A stretch of DNA of 6,455 bases from an uncultured Lysobacterales bacterium (GTDB taxonomy: Bacteria > Pseudomonadota > Gammaproteobacteria > Xanthomonadales > SZUA-36), in the NCBI GenBank assembly GCA_937995275.1, contig CALKKN010000221.1:1-6455 (forward strand). The letters are read 5' to 3'. Of this stretch, positions 6,349 through 6,455 are shown one piece after another. Within the stretch, counting starts at the first letter, position 1, and the number at the start of each line of letters is the position of its first letter. The notes below the pieces were generated by a model. The model had not been told where the DNA came from. It worked only from the letters and a program-made list of their open reading frames with translations, and searched no databases. Both the position numbers and the translations under genes were made by a program.

Positions 6349-6364
6349 AGTGTGAATGCACACT
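6349..6364. other. Hairpin/palindrome in the leader of the pseudo-receiver gene
   Basis: AGTGTG-AATG-CACACT forms a 6-bp stem with a 4-nt loop, about 30 nt before the GTG start on the - strand. It could be an RNA hairpin in the 5' leader or an operator palindrome. No T-run follows on either strand, so it is not a terminator. Confidence 0.45.
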
Positions 6365-6390
6365 GGTCCGGCGCTATCCGGTCCGGCGCT
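6365..6390. repeat. 11-bp direct repeat, 15-bp period
   Basis: GGTCCGGCGCT is present exactly at 6365-6375 and 6380-6390, separated by ATCC. It lies directly upstream of the hairpin in the pseudo-receiver gene leader. Spacing of about one and a half helical turns could suit an iterated protein site, or it may be a simple duplication. Confidence 0.6.
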
Positions 6391-6419
6391 TGTCATTCAG
6401 TGGCAATCGGTGGTCTACT
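6390..6419 (+). promoter_or_regulatory. Possible rightward promoter leading out of the window
   Basis: TTGTCA (6390-6395) matches five of six -35 bases and TCTACT (6414-6419) four of six -10 bases, 18 nt apart. It would drive a gene beyond 6455, divergent from the pseudo-receiver gene. No coding start is visible before the window ends, so this is tentative. Confidence 0.25.
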
Positions 6420-6455
6420 GCACTTAATAGAGAGTCTAGTCAAAGACGGGTTGTT

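Overview
The window looks like conserved gammaproteobacterial chromosome followed by a short, less conserved segment. The DNA is GC-rich. The protein sequences resemble gammaproteobacterial FtsK, LolA, SerRS, YccA and UvrY/GacA. A REP-type palindrome common in GC-rich gammaproteobacteria lies after serS. The exact genus cannot be told; an environmental lineage near Xanthomonadales or Chromatiales would fit, but that is inference.

Layout: positions 3-1853 hold the 3' four fifths or so of ftsK (DNA translocase), cut by the window edge. lolA (periplasmic lipoprotein carrier) follows after 28 nt and serS (seryl-tRNA synthetase) after another 75 nt, all on the + strand. A REP doublet (about 3911-4011) and a bidirectional hairpin terminator (4015-4044) separate serS from the convergent yccA-like membrane gene (4064-4744, - strand). 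A gene for tRNA-Ser(UGA) lies at 4933-5023, within about 1.1 kb of the synthetase that charges it. As far as I recall, ftsK-lolA-(rarA)-serS and the pairing of yccA with a tRNA-Ser gene are both old gammaproteobacterial arrangements. Here rarA is missing from its usual place between lolA and serS.

After the tRNA the familiar gene order stops. There is a decayed partial copy of the tRNA 3' end (5041-5066), then a UvrY/GacA-type response regulator (5170-5808) without its usual uvrC partner downstream. Convergent to it is an unrecognised gene (5847-6317, - strand). That gene encodes half of a degenerate receiver domain, in which the acidic pair and phospho-acceptor Asp are replaced, joined to a Pro/Ala/Lys-rich repetitive tail. 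Its leader (6318-6455) holds a hairpin, an 11-bp direct repeat and several GGA triplets. This regulator plus pseudo-receiver pair next to a scarred tRNA is the only part that looks accessory and possibly undescribed.

How the genes relate: ftsK and lolA are probably co-transcribed, and serS may have its own weak promoter. The products serve chromosome segregation, outer-membrane lipoprotein delivery, serine charging and quality control of membrane proteins. The response regulator would act in a BarA/UvrY-Csr type circuit if its sensor kinase and small RNAs exist elsewhere in the genome. No CRISPR array, transposase, phage gene or toxin-antitoxin pair was seen.
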